Shown: one piece after another, positions 35,926 to 45,220 of the stretch | Position numbering within the stretch: the first letter of the stretch is position 1 | How the letters are laid out: each line of letters begins with the position of its first letter | From: CAWANF01 sp963783355 | GTDB lineage: Bacteria > Bacteroidota > Rhodothermia > Balneolales > DATFMH01 | Reading direction: 5' to 3' | DNA length: 64,000 nucleotides | Assembly: GCA_963783355.1 (NCBI GenBank) | Contig: CAWANF010000001.1 | Location: 744,001 to 808,000 of the forward strand | Translations under genes and position numbers: made by a program | The notes under the pieces: model-generated | The model's input: the letters and a program-made list of their open reading frames with translations, nothing else | What the model was told of the DNA's origin: nothing | The model's database searches: none

Positions 35926-36612
35926 ATGAAAGTTCTTGTTATGGAAGACTATGACCATGGTATCCAAAAGATAACAAGGTCATTATTAGAAAATAACGGA
36001 TATGAAGTGATGTCCGTAAAATTGGGTAAAGAAGGCCTGGATTTGGCCCTTGTAAAAGATTATGATTGTGTAGTTTTAGATACCGAATCAAACGACTTTG
36101 ATGGGATGAAAATCATCAAATCATTAAGAGATGAAGATATTGATATTCCGTTGATGATGGTTTCTGAAAATGACGATGTTAATTTTAAAGTACAGGGACT
36201 GGAATCCGGAGCTGACGATTACCTGTCAAAACCTTTTGATTTTAAGGAATTTCTGGCTCGCATAAAATCTATTACGCGTCGCAGAGACCGCTTCAATACG
36301 AGTTTAAATAAAGAGATTCTTCATTGTGGTGAATTAAAACTGGATTTGTTGAACAGGGAATTTACTATTCGCGATAAATCTGTATTTCTTACCAATAATG
36401 AATTTAATCTACTGACATACTTTATGAAAAATAAAGATCGTGTCATTTCTCGCAAAGAGCTGTCTGAAAGGGTTTGGCGTATTTATTTTGACACACAGAC
36501 CAATTTTGTCAATGTCTACATCAGTTATTTAAGAAAGAAAATCAGAGAATATACCGATATGGAATATATTGAAACGGTCCGTGGTGAAGGTTTTCGTTTA
36601 GTTAGTGAATAA
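35926..36612 (+). CDS. OmpR/PhoB-family response regulator (orphan)
   Basis: 228 residues. Receiver domain 1-120: acidic pair in MEDYDHG, phosphoacceptor Asp in CVVLDTES, Ser in MVSEND and Lys in YLSKPF. C-terminal winged helix (about 130-228) with LTNNEFNLLTYFMKN and ETVRGEGFRL, typical of PhoB/OmpR DNA-binding domains. No histidine kinase gene is adjacent. ATG 35926 with GGGG upstream preferred over GTG 35917. Confidence 0.9.
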   Translation: MKVLVMEDYDHGIQKITRSLLENNGYEVMSVKLGKEGLDLALVKDYDCVVLDTESNDFDGMKIIKSLRDEDIDIPLMMVSENDDVNFKVQGLESGADDYLSKPFDFKEFLARIKSITRRRDRFNTSLNKEILHCGELKLDLLNREFTIRDKSVFLTNNEFNLLTYFMKNKDRVISRKELSERVWRIYFDTQTNFVNVYISYLRKKIREYTDMEYIETVRGEGFRLVSE

Positions 36613-36712
36613 ACGAAAGTTGTAAAGGCGGTATAATTTTTCGATGAAGCTCTGAAAGAGTTGATGTATATTTCCTTCAAAAGAAATATACAAAAATCGA
36701 ATCTCATTTTTG

Positions 36713-37678
36713 ATGACTTCACATGCGGAGGGATTGCCGTCTTTATTTATAGAACGACTTCAGGATATCATTCCTGAAGGTTGTTTTGCAGAAGCAATGG
36801 ATACTGTTTACCGTCCACACAAAACAGTATTCAGAGCTAATTCATTACTGTTAAACAGTGAAAAGGTAAAGGATGAGCTGGAAAAGCTTTCCTTTACCTT
36901 TTTTTCTGTTGATTGGTTCCCCGGTGGTGCATGGTGGATAGAAAATGACGACCGGGCTGCACTTCTTGATTCAGACTTATTCAGAGAGCATAAAATTTAC
37001 GTTCAGAATTTGTCCAGCATGGTTCCACCTCTTATTTTGAATCCTACCCCAGATGAAAAAGTACTGGATTTAGCGGCCGCTCCCGGAAGTAAGACACTAC
37101 AAATGGCAGGAATGATGAAAAATAAAGGAGAGATAACGGCAGTTGAGATTGTTAAAAAACGTTTCTTCAAACTGAAGAGGAATCTGTCGGAGCATGGATC
37201 TGAAAATGTTGTGGCCATTCTTGGAAACGGGGAAAACACCTGGAAAAAATACACAAGTTATTTCGATAAAATATTAATTGATGCCCCATGCTCAACCGAA
37301 GCACGCTTTAAAGCTTACGATGAAGAAACGTATAAATATTGGAGCATGCGCAAAATCAAAGAAATGGTCAAAAAACAGAACCGGCTCATATTTTCTGCAT
37401 TCAACAGTTTGAAAGTTGGAGGTACAATGGTCTATTCGACCTGTTCTTTTGCTCCAGAGGAGAATGAGGCTGTAATTAGTCGGTTAATAGATAAATTTGG
37501 AGATGCCGTGCAAATCGAGCCGGTAAGCCTGCCGGTTGATAATATCCAGGAACCTCTGCTTAAATGGAAGAACAAAACATTTAATGAGGGAGTAAAAAAT
37601 GCGATTAGAATATTGCCAAATGAATGGATGGAAGGATTCTTTCTCTGTAAAATTACGAAAACCGACTCAATTCTGTAA
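36713..37678 (+). CDS. RsmB/NOP2-family RNA cytosine-C5 methyltransferase
   Basis: 321 residues. SAM motif I VLDLAAAPGSKTLQMA (117-132), motif IV with Cys193 (DAPCST) and motif VI with catalytic Cys244 (YSTCSF), the two-Cys signature of rRNA/tRNA m5C methylases. Lacks a PUA-like C-terminal domain such as in RsmF, and the N-terminus is short, so the target base cannot be named. ATG 36713 preferred to TTG 36710. Confidence 0.88.
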   Translation: MTSHAEGLPSLFIERLQDIIPEGCFAEAMDTVYRPHKTVFRANSLLLNSEKVKDELEKLSFTFFSVDWFPGGAWWIENDDRAALLDSDLFREHKIYVQNLSSMVPPLILNPTPDEKVLDLAAAPGSKTLQMAGMMKNKGEITAVEIVKKRFFKLKRNLSEHGSENVVAILGNGENTWKKYTSYFDKILIDAPCSTEARFKAYDEETYKYWSMRKIKEMVKKQNRLIFSAFNSLKVGGTMVYSTCSFAPEENEAVISRLIDKFGDAVQIEPVSLPVDNIQEPLLKWKNKTFNEGVKNAIRILPNEWMEGFFLCKITKTDSIL

Positions 37679-37685
37679 TAACTCG

Positions 37686-38444
37686 TTATTGTCCATTCAT
37701 ATAACCCGGAAATTGAAATAAACTTTCAGGTACTTTAACGTTTACCGATACTTTTTTAATACTCATTTGGGTTACCGGATTTCCATTGATCACTGTATTC
37801 ACTTCATATGGCAGGGTTAAGCCATTATATGATTTAAATTTACTGTAATTTGTGACAATATTGAAAACATTCATATTCGCCGGACCGGAACTTTTTATTT
37901 TTTTTGATGACGTTTCCCTGATGTTCTGATAACTTTGTGTATCGATGAAAATATTCTTTTTTACTCCGTCGGAATTCGTAAGCTGTAACTGGTAAGCTGA
38001 TTTCGTTCCAATCTTTGTAATCCCTTTGTTATCGATACTGTATCCCTTTTTTTGATAATCGATAAGCGGACCTTCAAAATCCGCCTGTTCTTTGAAAGAA
38101 CTCGTTTGAGCAGCCGGAAATTTTTGGATAATATGCCGGCCGTTTTTGGGAACCGATGCCCATGCCATTTTTCCATCAAAGGCTTCTATCAGGGTATCGG
38201 AATTCACGACAATCGCTAATCTCATCTGATCCGGACGTTTTAAAATATAGATAAATGGGGCATTTAGGTTATGAAACACAATTTGCCCGGACATTTCAAT
38301 GCTCGCGATGGATTTTATCAATTTCAGCCCGCCACGCGCTTCAATATTTTTGCTAATGATTGAATCGACGGTTTGGGCCTGAACATTTGCACTTAGTAAG
38401 ATGATAAATAAAAGAAGTGAAATGAACGAGAGGGTACGTTTCAT
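37686..38444 (-). CDS. LolA-like outer-membrane lipoprotein-sorting family protein
   Basis: 252 residues. Signal peptide 1-23 (ANVQA-Q), then IISKNIEARGG and a mostly beta, half-barrel-like sequence with strands such as SIEMSGQIVFHN and DQMRLAIVVN. This resembles the LolA/LolB superfamily proteins that Bacteroidota carry in several copies. Whether it carries lipoproteins is unknown. Converges with the methyltransferase gene. Confidence 0.65.
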   Translation of the reverse strand: MKRTLSFISLLLFIILLSANVQAQTVDSIISKNIEARGGLKLIKSIASIEMSGQIVFHNLNAPFIYILKRPDQMRLAIVVNSDTLIEAFDGKMAWASVPKNGRHIIQKFPAAQTSSFKEQADFEGPLIDYQKKGYSIDNKGITKIGTKSAYQLQLTNSDGVKKNIFIDTQSYQNIRETSSKKIKSSGPANMNVFNIVTNYSKFKSYNGLTLPYEVNTVINGNPVTQMSIKKVSVNVKVPESLFQFPGYMNGQ

Positions 38445-38517
38445 AAAAAATGTCTTTTTAGGATTTATTTTCTTCTACGCTAAGATAAGTATTGCCGGGT
38501 AAATTCTATAGAAAACT

Positions 38518-38955
38518 TTATCGGGGATAATTTCCGGTTATATAATGATGAAGGTTGTCCAGCTCTATTTGTTGCCTGGAGATAATGGCTTTAACCAGAT
38601 CGCCGATAGAGACGATTCCGACCAGATGTTGATCATTTAATACGGGAAAATGGCGAAATTTTCTGTCTGTCATTAATGCCATGCATTCTTCAACCGTTTG
38701 TTCCGGGGTCACAAACTGAACTTGTGCCGACATAATATCTTTAACTTTTGTGTCGTGGGATGTCCTGCCTTTGAGAATAACTTTCTTAGCATAATCTCTT
38801 TCCGAAATGATGCCCACCACCTTGCTATTTTCAGATACAATGAGGGCCCCAATGTTTTTGTCAGACATCAATGCAATGGCTTCATAAACTGTACTTTCCG
38901 GAGATATGGTTTCAACATGTTGTCCTTTGTCTCTCAAAATATCTGATATCAGCAT
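38518..38955 (-). CDS. CBS-domain pair protein
   Basis: 145 residues made of two CBS domains (about 7-62 and 72-128; VYEAIALMSDKNIGALIVSE and VEECMALMTDRKFRHFPVL). CBS pairs bind adenine nucleotides and act as energy or ligand sensors. An unusually strong Shine-Dalgarno sequence GGGAGG lies nine bases upstream of ATG, in contrast with most genes of the window. No partner domain; lies upstream of, and divergent from, kup. Confidence 0.9.
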   Translation of the reverse strand: MLISDILRDKGQHVETISPESTVYEAIALMSDKNIGALIVSENSKVVGIISERDYAKKVILKGRTSHDTKVKDIMSAQVQFVTPEQTVEECMALMTDRKFRHFPVLNDQHLVGIVSIGDLVKAIISRQQIELDNLHHYITGNYPR

Positions 38956-39594
38956 AGCTCGTCCTCCCTAAAAGTCGTTTTAGATCATAGTATTTATTTT
39001 ATTTAACAATATTTAGACCATGTAGTCAACATAAAATGTTTAAATACAGGTAATTAATTAAATCCAGGCTCTAAAATGCTCGCGTAAATAGTGATTGTCC
39101 GGAACTCATAGATTCGTTTCACGATTTAAATACATGGCAAATGAAAAAAGATGAAAATATTATGATGAATAGTTATTTCGCTTTGAAATTCAGGTTAATT
39201 TATAGTTTATAGAGTGAATTACGGGTTCAATAAAAATACAGGGTAATAAATTATTGAAATGAATTAGATAGCTTTTTGGTTTACTTAAACCGGATAATCC
39301 GACGAGATAATGTTTAATAAGCCATGGATAAGTTATTGTTAATTATGTGATGCTAAAAATAACTTCCCTTTTTATGAATCTTCTGTTACCTTATGCACGT
39401 TTTTTACACAATGCAGAATTACTTAACAAATAATAAGACATTAATAATTTCCTTAGGGATTACAATGACCATTCCGTCTAAAAGTGTTTTGAGCTGCCGG
39501 AATTAACGGTTCGGATATCTTAAAAGCCTGGTAAAAGTGTCCGATATGGCAGAATAGGAAATCAGAACACCAATTACCCACTTAATTATTATTT
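38956..39594. other. 639-base non-coding region upstream of kup
   Basis: AT-rich, no ORF of note and no tRNA. Two small hairpins lie side by side at 39278-39301 (GGTTTA...AAACC, CGGAT/ATCCG). Nearer the gene, CTGCC (39494-39498) can pair with GGCAG (39548-39552) and TCGGA (39511-39515) with TCCGA (39540-39544), an RNA-like nested stem that may be a cis-regulatory leader of kup. It does not match any riboswitch I can recognise. Confidence 0.45.
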
Positions 39595-41544
39595 ATGGCT
39601 AACACTGAAAATGAACAGGTATTATCTGCAAAACCCGGAGGACCCGAAGATGCCATGGGTGCTCCTCATAAAGATCATAAAGGCTCAAAGCTTGCATTAA
39701 TCAGCTTGACAGCGCTTGGAGTCGTATATGGTGACATTGGTACGAGTCCGCTTTATGCCTTACATGAATGTTTCAGGGGCGATCATCCAATGCCTCCGAC
39801 CCCAATGAATATTTTGGGAATACTTTCCCTCATATTCTGGGCTTTAATCGTCGTTATCTCCATAAAATACCTGACCTATGTGATGCGGGCGGATAATCGG
39901 GGAGAAGGCGGTATTTTTGCATTGATGGCACAACTGGATCCCTGGAACGATGCCAAAAAGCGTAACAGATGGCTATTGATCTTCCTCGGAGTTTTCGGAG
40001 CGTCGCTTTTATATGGTGATGGTATGATTACTCCTGCGATTTCTGTTCTAAGTGCCATAGAAGGTCTGAAAACAGCCACACCGGTATTTGATCCTTACGT
40101 TATTCCAATTACGATTATAATTTTGGTTCTGCTTTTTTTGGTCCAGAAAAAAGGGACTGCGGGAATAGGTTCGGTTTTTGGCCCGGTTATGCTGGTCTGG
40201 TTTGCCGTGCTGGCTATTTTAGGGATATCAGGTATCTACCATCATCCGGAAGTATTGCAAGCCATCAATCCGTATTATGCAATCGACTTCTTTGTTCGAA
40301 ATCAGTGGGATGGTTATGTAGTTCTCGGAGCTATATTCCTGGTTGTTACAGGTGGCGAAACACTTTATGCCGATATGGGGCATTTCGGTAAAAAACCGAT
40401 ACGTTTAGCTTGGTTTTCTCTTGTATTGCCTTCATTATTGCTGAATTATTTTGGACAGGGGGCATTGTTAATGCAGAATCCCAAACTCGTTTCTCAGCCA
40501 TTTTACCATATGGCTCCGGCATGGGCATTGTATCCACTCGTTATATTAGCAACGGCAGCCACCGTTATTGCATCTCAGGCAGTTATTTCAGGGGCCTTTT
40601 CTCTGACCCGACAAGCTGTCTTACTGGGACAATTCCCCCGCCTGAGTATAGTTCAGACATCGAGTGAGGAGATTGGACAAATTTATATCCCCATGATTAA
40701 CTGGGTGTTGATGATTGCGGCTATAGGATTGGTATTAGGATTTCGTACATCCAGCAATCTGGCTGCAGCATATGGTGTTTCTGTAACCACGACAATGGTA
40801 ATTACTACCACACTGGCGTTTGTCGTGACCCGTGAGCGATGGAACTGGAAGCTGCCAGCTTCCATTATGGTTACCTGTGGTTTTCTGGTAGTTGACCTTG
40901 CGTTTTTTGGTGCCAATATGACGAAGATCCCGGAAGGTGGGTGGTTCCCACTCATCATTGGTCTGGGAGTGTATCTAATCATGGCAACCTGGAAGAGTGG
41001 GCGAATGATATTAGCCAATCGCCTGAAAGATATTTCTAAATCCGTAGAATACTTTTTGAATAAAATTAACCAGGAAGCCCCTATCAGGGTAAAAGGGACC
41101 GGCATTTTTATGACCGGAAATCCGATGGGTACTCCTCCTATGCTTTTACATCACCTGAAGCATAATAAAGTTCTTCATGAACAGGTAGTCCTCTTGTCGG
41201 TTATTACGGAAGAATTTCCACATGTGCCTCATGTTGATCGTCTGCATATGGAAAAACTTGGAGACGGGATCATTCGGGCCATTTTGCATTTTGGATTTAT
41301 GGATACTCCAAATGTTCCTAAAACGCTTTTAAATTCCGATAAATTTGGTATACCCATCGATCCGGAAGATGTGACCTATTATGTTGGGCATCAGACATTA
41401 ATTCCGGCTGATGCCAAAGCAGGCATGGCTATATGGAGGGAAGAACTATTTGCTTTCATGTCCAGAAATGCGTCACAGTCGATTACGTTCTATCATATTC
41501 CCACAAAACAGGTTGTTGAATTGGGTATACAAGTGGAATTGTAA
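39595..41544 (+). CDS. kup: KUP-family potassium transporter
   Basis: K+/H+ symporter of the inner membrane. 649 residues. Seen: ALGVVYGDIGTSPLYAL (43-59), the signature TM1 motif; GDGMITPAISVLSA; a series of about twelve membrane segments; and a soluble C-terminal domain from about 480. A second potassium uptake route besides TrkH/TrkA at 32.4 kb. A long untranslated region precedes it and a strong terminator follows. Confidence 0.95.
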   Translation: MANTENEQVLSAKPGGPEDAMGAPHKDHKGSKLALISLTALGVVYGDIGTSPLYALHECFRGDHPMPPTPMNILGILSLIFWALIVVISIKYLTYVMRADNRGEGGIFALMAQLDPWNDAKKRNRWLLIFLGVFGASLLYGDGMITPAISVLSAIEGLKTATPVFDPYVIPITIIILVLLFLVQKKGTAGIGSVFGPVMLVWFAVLAILGISGIYHHPEVLQAINPYYAIDFFVRNQWDGYVVLGAIFLVVTGGETLYADMGHFGKKPIRLAWFSLVLPSLLLNYFGQGALLMQNPKLVSQPFYHMAPAWALYPLVILATAATVIASQAVISGAFSLTRQAVLLGQFPRLSIVQTSSEEIGQIYIPMINWVLMIAAIGLVLGFRTSSNLAAAYGVSVTTTMVITTTLAFVVTRERWNWKLPASIMVTCGFLVVDLAFFGANMTKIPEGGWFPLIIGLGVYLIMATWKSGRMILANRLKDISKSVEYFLNKINQEAPIRVKGTGIFMTGNPMGTPPMLLHHLKHNKVLHEQVVLLSVITEEFPHVPHVDRLHMEKLGDGIIRAILHFGFMDTPNVPKTLLNSDKFGIPIDPEDVTYYVGHQTLIPADAKAGMAIWREELFAFMSRNASQSITFYHIPTKQVVELGIQVEL

Positions 41545-41617
41545 ACGAATTACAAAATTAAAAACGGGTAATTTTAGAATATAGATTATTAAGGTTTAAT
41601 TACCAGGCTTTTATAAT

Positions 41618-41671
41618 ATCCATGTGGAAAATCGTATCAGATTGATGAAATGATCCACATGGATTTTTTTT
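41618..41671 (+). terminator. Rho-independent terminator after kup
   Basis: ATCCATGTGGA (41618-41628) and TCCACATGGAT (41654-41664), an 11-base perfect stem with a 25-base loop, followed by eight T. It lies between kup and the convergent M23 peptidase gene. Confidence 0.85.
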
Positions 41672-41752
41672 AATGTCCACCTGTTAAAAATTCCCGATGA
41701 CTTTAGCTCTTATCTCTCAATACTTAAAACTCAGTATTTCACACTTTGTTAC

Positions 41753-42727
41753 TTAGTCCATCGAGTTCGTATTCTCTGCGGCAATCTTTTTGAAGGTATT
41801 GTATTCTTCAGGTGAGAGGTCCCCGAATAAGTAATATAACGGATTGACAGCGCGTCCGTTGATTCGTATTTCATAATGCAGGTGAGGTCCGTCGACTACG
41901 CCGGTATTGCCGGAATAAGCTATTAATTCACCACGTTTAACTTTTACTCCAACATGTATACCTTTAGCAAAAGTGGATAAGTGGGCGTAGCGAGACTGGA
42001 ATCCGAATCCGTGATTGATTTCAATCAGGTAGCCGTAGGTTCCCATTCTTGCGGCGTATTTGATTACACCGTCACCGGTAGCATATACAGGCGTTCCTAC
42101 GCGAGCACGAAAGTCAAGGCCCTCATGCATTCTCATTATATGATAGATAGGATGATAGCGCATGCCGAATCCACTGAGAATGATGCCCTTGACCGGACGA
42201 ATGGCAGGGATGTGAGCTAACCGAACCTTGTTTTTATTATAAAAAGCTTTGATTTCTTTAAAACTGACTTTCTGGACGTTTATTTTTCGTTTTATAGCAT
42301 CCAGATTACTGGCCGTCCATTTTAACAAGTTAGCCGTTTTGTCATTGTAAATGTCATATTTGGAGTAAATATCCGCCCCGCCAACTCCCGCTTCTCTTTC
42401 ACCGGCTGATACGGGTTTTAAACCTAATACACTGCGATATAAATTATTATCGGTTTGGGATAACTGGCTCAATTCGTCATTAAAATACCGGATACTCGAT
42501 TTTGTTGCTTTTAATTGAGAGAAAAGGGCGTTGTTTTCGGCTTTTAATGCAATTTCAGAAGGTGTGCCAGCGGTATAGGATAATCCTGTAATGCCAACTC
42601 CGGCAAAAATGATACCACATATAATCCAAAGAGATACGTTGAATACTATTTTTTCAATTGGACTGTAAACAACAGGTACAAATTCACACTCTTTGTCATC
42701 GTAGTAAAAATACCTATTAGAAGCCAT
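41753..42727 (-). CDS. M23 (LytM-fold) peptidase, membrane-anchored
   Basis: About 324 residues from ATG 42727; the TTG at 42766 gives an unlikely extension. Short cytoplasmic start (MASNRYFYYDD), one TM helix (about 30-50), a short coiled coil (about 60-100), then a C-terminal LytM domain: GMRYHPI, HEGLDFRA with zinc His and Asp, and HLHYEIR with the HxH pair. Probably cleaves peptidoglycan cross-links or regulates cell-wall enzymes; the Bacteroidota form is common. Ligands are intact. Confidence 0.9.
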   Translation of the reverse strand: MASNRYFYYDDKECEFVPVVYSPIEKIVFNVSLWIICGIIFAGVGITGLSYTAGTPSEIALKAENNALFSQLKATKSSIRYFNDELSQLSQTDNNLYRSVLGLKPVSAGEREAGVGGADIYSKYDIYNDKTANLLKWTASNLDAIKRKINVQKVSFKEIKAFYNKNKVRLAHIPAIRPVKGIILSGFGMRYHPIYHIMRMHEGLDFRARVGTPVYATGDGVIKYAARMGTYGYLIEINHGFGFQSRYAHLSTFAKGIHVGVKVKRGELIAYSGNTGVVDGPHLHYEIRINGRAVNPLYYLFGDLSPEEYNTFKKIAAENTNSMD

Positions 42728-42839
42728 AAAACGATTATTGAGCCAAATGGGATTCGAAAAAATCAAAAATTAAAATAGGAATTTCCTGACGGTAATCAAA
42801 TATTAGGCTTCAATATTCGGATTGAATGTCGAGAATATT

Positions 42840-43868
42840 TTATTCGACATCTCCCTCGAAATATTCAATTGCTCTTTTAGGAGTCTCTTTTGACAATTGT
42901 TTTTCGGCTATTTTGGCCCTGATTTTTTCCTGGAATGCTTTGGCTGCATCATAACCATAATGGGAGAGAAGATGATTCATGGCTATAACTTCAGCGATGA
43001 CCGTGATGTTTTTACCCGGTGTGATAGGCAGACGGATGAAGGGTATATCCACTCCTAACAAATTAACGGTTTTACGGTCCAGTCCGGTTCGGTCCAAATC
43101 GGATTGTTCTTCCCACAAACATAGTTCGACAATCACTTCCAGTCTTTTTTGGTATCGGATGGCGCGAATTCCAAACATCGACATAACATCAATGATACCC
43201 AAACCACGAATTTCCATAAAATGTTTATTCATTTCGGTAGCCGACGCCATCAGAATATTCGTTTTTTTTGTCAAAATGACAATATCATCGCCCACAAGGC
43301 GGTGTCCGCGTTCTACCAGGTCGAGTGCGACCTCGCTTTTCCCGATTCCTGATTTCCCACTGATGAGAATCCCGATTCCGTAAACATCTACCATAGATCC
43401 ATGTACCATGGTCTGGATGGCAAATTGATCTTCCAGAAAATCGCGCAGCAGGAACATGAATTTAGTGGTATCGAAACTGGTTTTAAAAATGGGTATGCCT
43501 ACATCTGTAGCCATTTTTAATAAGTTATCCGGCAATGAGTTATTATCAGTTAAGAAAATGACCGGTACTTCAAAATGAATGAGGTTTTTAAATGCTTTCT
43601 TCTTTTCTTCATCATTCGTGTGATTTAAATAATGTGTTTCGGTATTTCCTATTACCTGGATCCTCTGGTAGGTAAATAATTCGATGAAACCTGCCAACGC
43701 CAGGCCGGGGCGGTGTAATTCCGCCTCGGTCACATAGCGTCTGTCGCAGGGGATATCAGCATTGCATGCCTCCAAATCAAAATTCAGTTTTTCTTTCAGG
43801 CGTTCAACCAGAAAGGCAACGCTTATCTTTTCTTTTTTAGGTATGGATGGTAATTGATCGAAAGACAT
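42840..43868 (-). CDS. hprK: HPr kinase/phosphorylase
   Basis: Ser-phosphorylates and dephosphorylates HPr in carbon regulation. 342 residues. Seen: P-loop SGKSGIGKSEVALDL (170-184), VGDDIV with the phosphorylase Asp at about 194, and the HprK signature EIRGLGIIDVMSMFGI. In the FCB group it often occurs without a complete sugar PTS. No HPr gene is in the window. Follows hpf after 12 bases. Confidence 0.94.
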   Translation of the reverse strand: MSFDQLPSIPKKEKISVAFLVERLKEKLNFDLEACNADIPCDRRYVTEAELHRPGLALAGFIELFTYQRIQVIGNTETHYLNHTNDEEKKKAFKNLIHFEVPVIFLTDNNSLPDNLLKMATDVGIPIFKTSFDTTKFMFLLRDFLEDQFAIQTMVHGSMVDVYGIGILISGKSGIGKSEVALDLVERGHRLVGDDIVILTKKTNILMASATEMNKHFMEIRGLGIIDVMSMFGIRAIRYQKRLEVIVELCLWEEQSDLDRTGLDRKTVNLLGVDIPFIRLPITPGKNITVIAEVIAMNHLLSHYGYDAAKAFQEKIRAKIAEKQLSKETPKRAIEYFEGDVE

Positions 43869-43880
43869 GCTGTTATAATT

Positions 43881-44180
43881 TTATGCTTTTTGAAAGTGTT
43901 TATCTTTGTACTTAATAAGTTGTCGCTTTATGGTATCGACCGCTTTATTGATAGCTTGTTCATAAGTTTCCGCCGTCTCTGATGCGGTTAGAAAAGTGTT
44001 TGCAAATTTTACTTTTAGTTCAACTTTCTGTGGTTCCTCCGGAGATTCGTTCGGTTCAAATACAATATCACAGTCTATAATTCCATCATAATATTTTTCC
44101 AGTTTTTGTGTGCTTTTTCTTGCATAGTCCTGAAGCCGTGTGCTTGCACTGAAATGTCTTGCTGTGATGGTGGTGTTCAT
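43881..44180 (-). CDS. hpf: Ribosome hibernation promoting factor, short form
   Basis: 99 residues, HPF/RaiA (S30AE) family; binds the 30S subunit and silences ribosomes in starvation. Seen: TARHFSASTRLQDYARK at the start, DCDIVFE and KVELKVKF strands, and a final helix AINKAVDTIKRQLIKYKDK. The strong ribosome-binding site AAGGAGA lies six bases upstream of ATG 44180, the best in the region. Second gene of the xer-hpf-hprK group. Confidence 0.94.
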   Translation of the reverse strand: MNTTITARHFSASTRLQDYARKSTQKLEKYYDGIIDCDIVFEPNESPEEPQKVELKVKFANTFLTASETAETYEQAINKAVDTIKRQLIKYKDKHFQKA

Positions 44181-44208
44181 AGTATCTCCTTTTAAATTAA
44201 CTTGTTCT

Positions 44209-45132
44209 TCAGCTTTTCGCTCTTGGATGGGCCTGTTCGTAGACCTTCTTCAAGTGCTCCACACTCGTATGTGTATATATTTGTGTGGCGGCCAGATTAG
44301 CATGGCCCAATAATTCCTTAATTACACGTATACTCGCACCGTGATCCAACAAATGGGTTGCAAAACTGTGACGAAGAACATGTGGACTCTTTTGGGTTAC
44401 TTCACTGGCCAAATTCAAATAATGTTTAACTATTCGTTGCACAGCCCGCGGATATATTCGTTTTCCTTTTTTTGTCAGGAATACTGCTTCACGGGCATCA
44501 CTACTAATATCATCTTCCCAAAAAAATTGCCTATTGTCAAGATGTCGTTTTAAACATTTTTCAGCCTGACCACTGAATGGAATGATTCTTTCTTTGGCTC
44601 CTTTCCCAAGTATTTTTATTTGATTCATTTTCCAATCGATATCCGAAACATTCATTCCCACTAATTCACTTAAACGAATACCGGTTCCGTATAACATTTC
44701 CAGTATTGTACGTTCCTGTTGCCCCCAGGGAGAGCTTACATCTACCAAATCCATCATTGTATCGATGTCGTTTTCTGCAGCAGTATGCGGCAATAACTTG
44801 TCTTTTTTGGGGATAATCAGGAGCTGTGCCGGATTGTAATCGATGTATCCGCGTTTAAAACAGAATTTGAAGAATGATCGGGCGGCGGCTGTCTTTCGGG
44901 CTATGGTGTTTCTGCTCATTCCCGACTCCGATAAATCTCCCATCCATAATCGAATTACAGAACGAGTCACTTCATTGATATCCACATCGTCATCAGGCGT
45001 TCTGTGAACAACATGATTCTTGCTGTAATCCAGTAATTGAAGGAGATCTTTTTGATAAGCCGTGCATGTATGTTTCGAGGAATTTTTCTCGATTTCCAGA
45101 TATCGGATATATTTTTCTATTAATTCCTTCAT
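44209..45132 (-). CDS. Tyrosine recombinase XerC/XerD family
   Basis: 307 residues, the normal length for chromosomal dimer-resolving recombinases. N-terminal SAM-like core-binding domain (residues 1-90), catalytic domain with first Arg (GTGIRLSELVG), HVLRHSFATHLLDHG with His-Arg-His, LLGHANLAATQIYTH with His and the nucleophile Tyr. All catalytic residues are present. Genome position next to hpf-hprK rather than a phage remnant suggests a housekeeping Xer. XerC versus XerD cannot be assigned. Confidence 0.92.
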   Translation of the reverse strand: MKELIEKYIRYLEIEKNSSKHTCTAYQKDLLQLLDYSKNHVVHRTPDDDVDINEVTRSVIRLWMGDLSESGMSRNTIARKTAAARSFFKFCFKRGYIDYNPAQLLIIPKKDKLLPHTAAENDIDTMMDLVDVSSPWGQQERTILEMLYGTGIRLSELVGMNVSDIDWKMNQIKILGKGAKERIIPFSGQAEKCLKRHLDNRQFFWEDDISSDAREAVFLTKKGKRIYPRAVQRIVKHYLNLASEVTQKSPHVLRHSFATHLLDHGASIRVIKELLGHANLAATQIYTHTSVEHLKKVYEQAHPRAKS

Positions 45133-45220
45133 CTATTACTAATATGGTATATAACAGATTAAAAAGAAATGAGAAGTATCAATTATCCCGGTTTTTTTAG
45201 AATAAAATTATAGATCAGAG

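Noticed and set aside
39494..39594. c-di-AMP (ydaO) riboswitch in front of kup
   Set aside because: The characteristic conserved strings of ydaO were not found; only generic pairings are seen, so it is left as an unclassified candidate.
44209..45132. Phage or transposon integrase
   Set aside because: Length, neighbours (hpf, hprK) and lack of mobile genes or att repeats nearby fit a housekeeping Xer recombinase.
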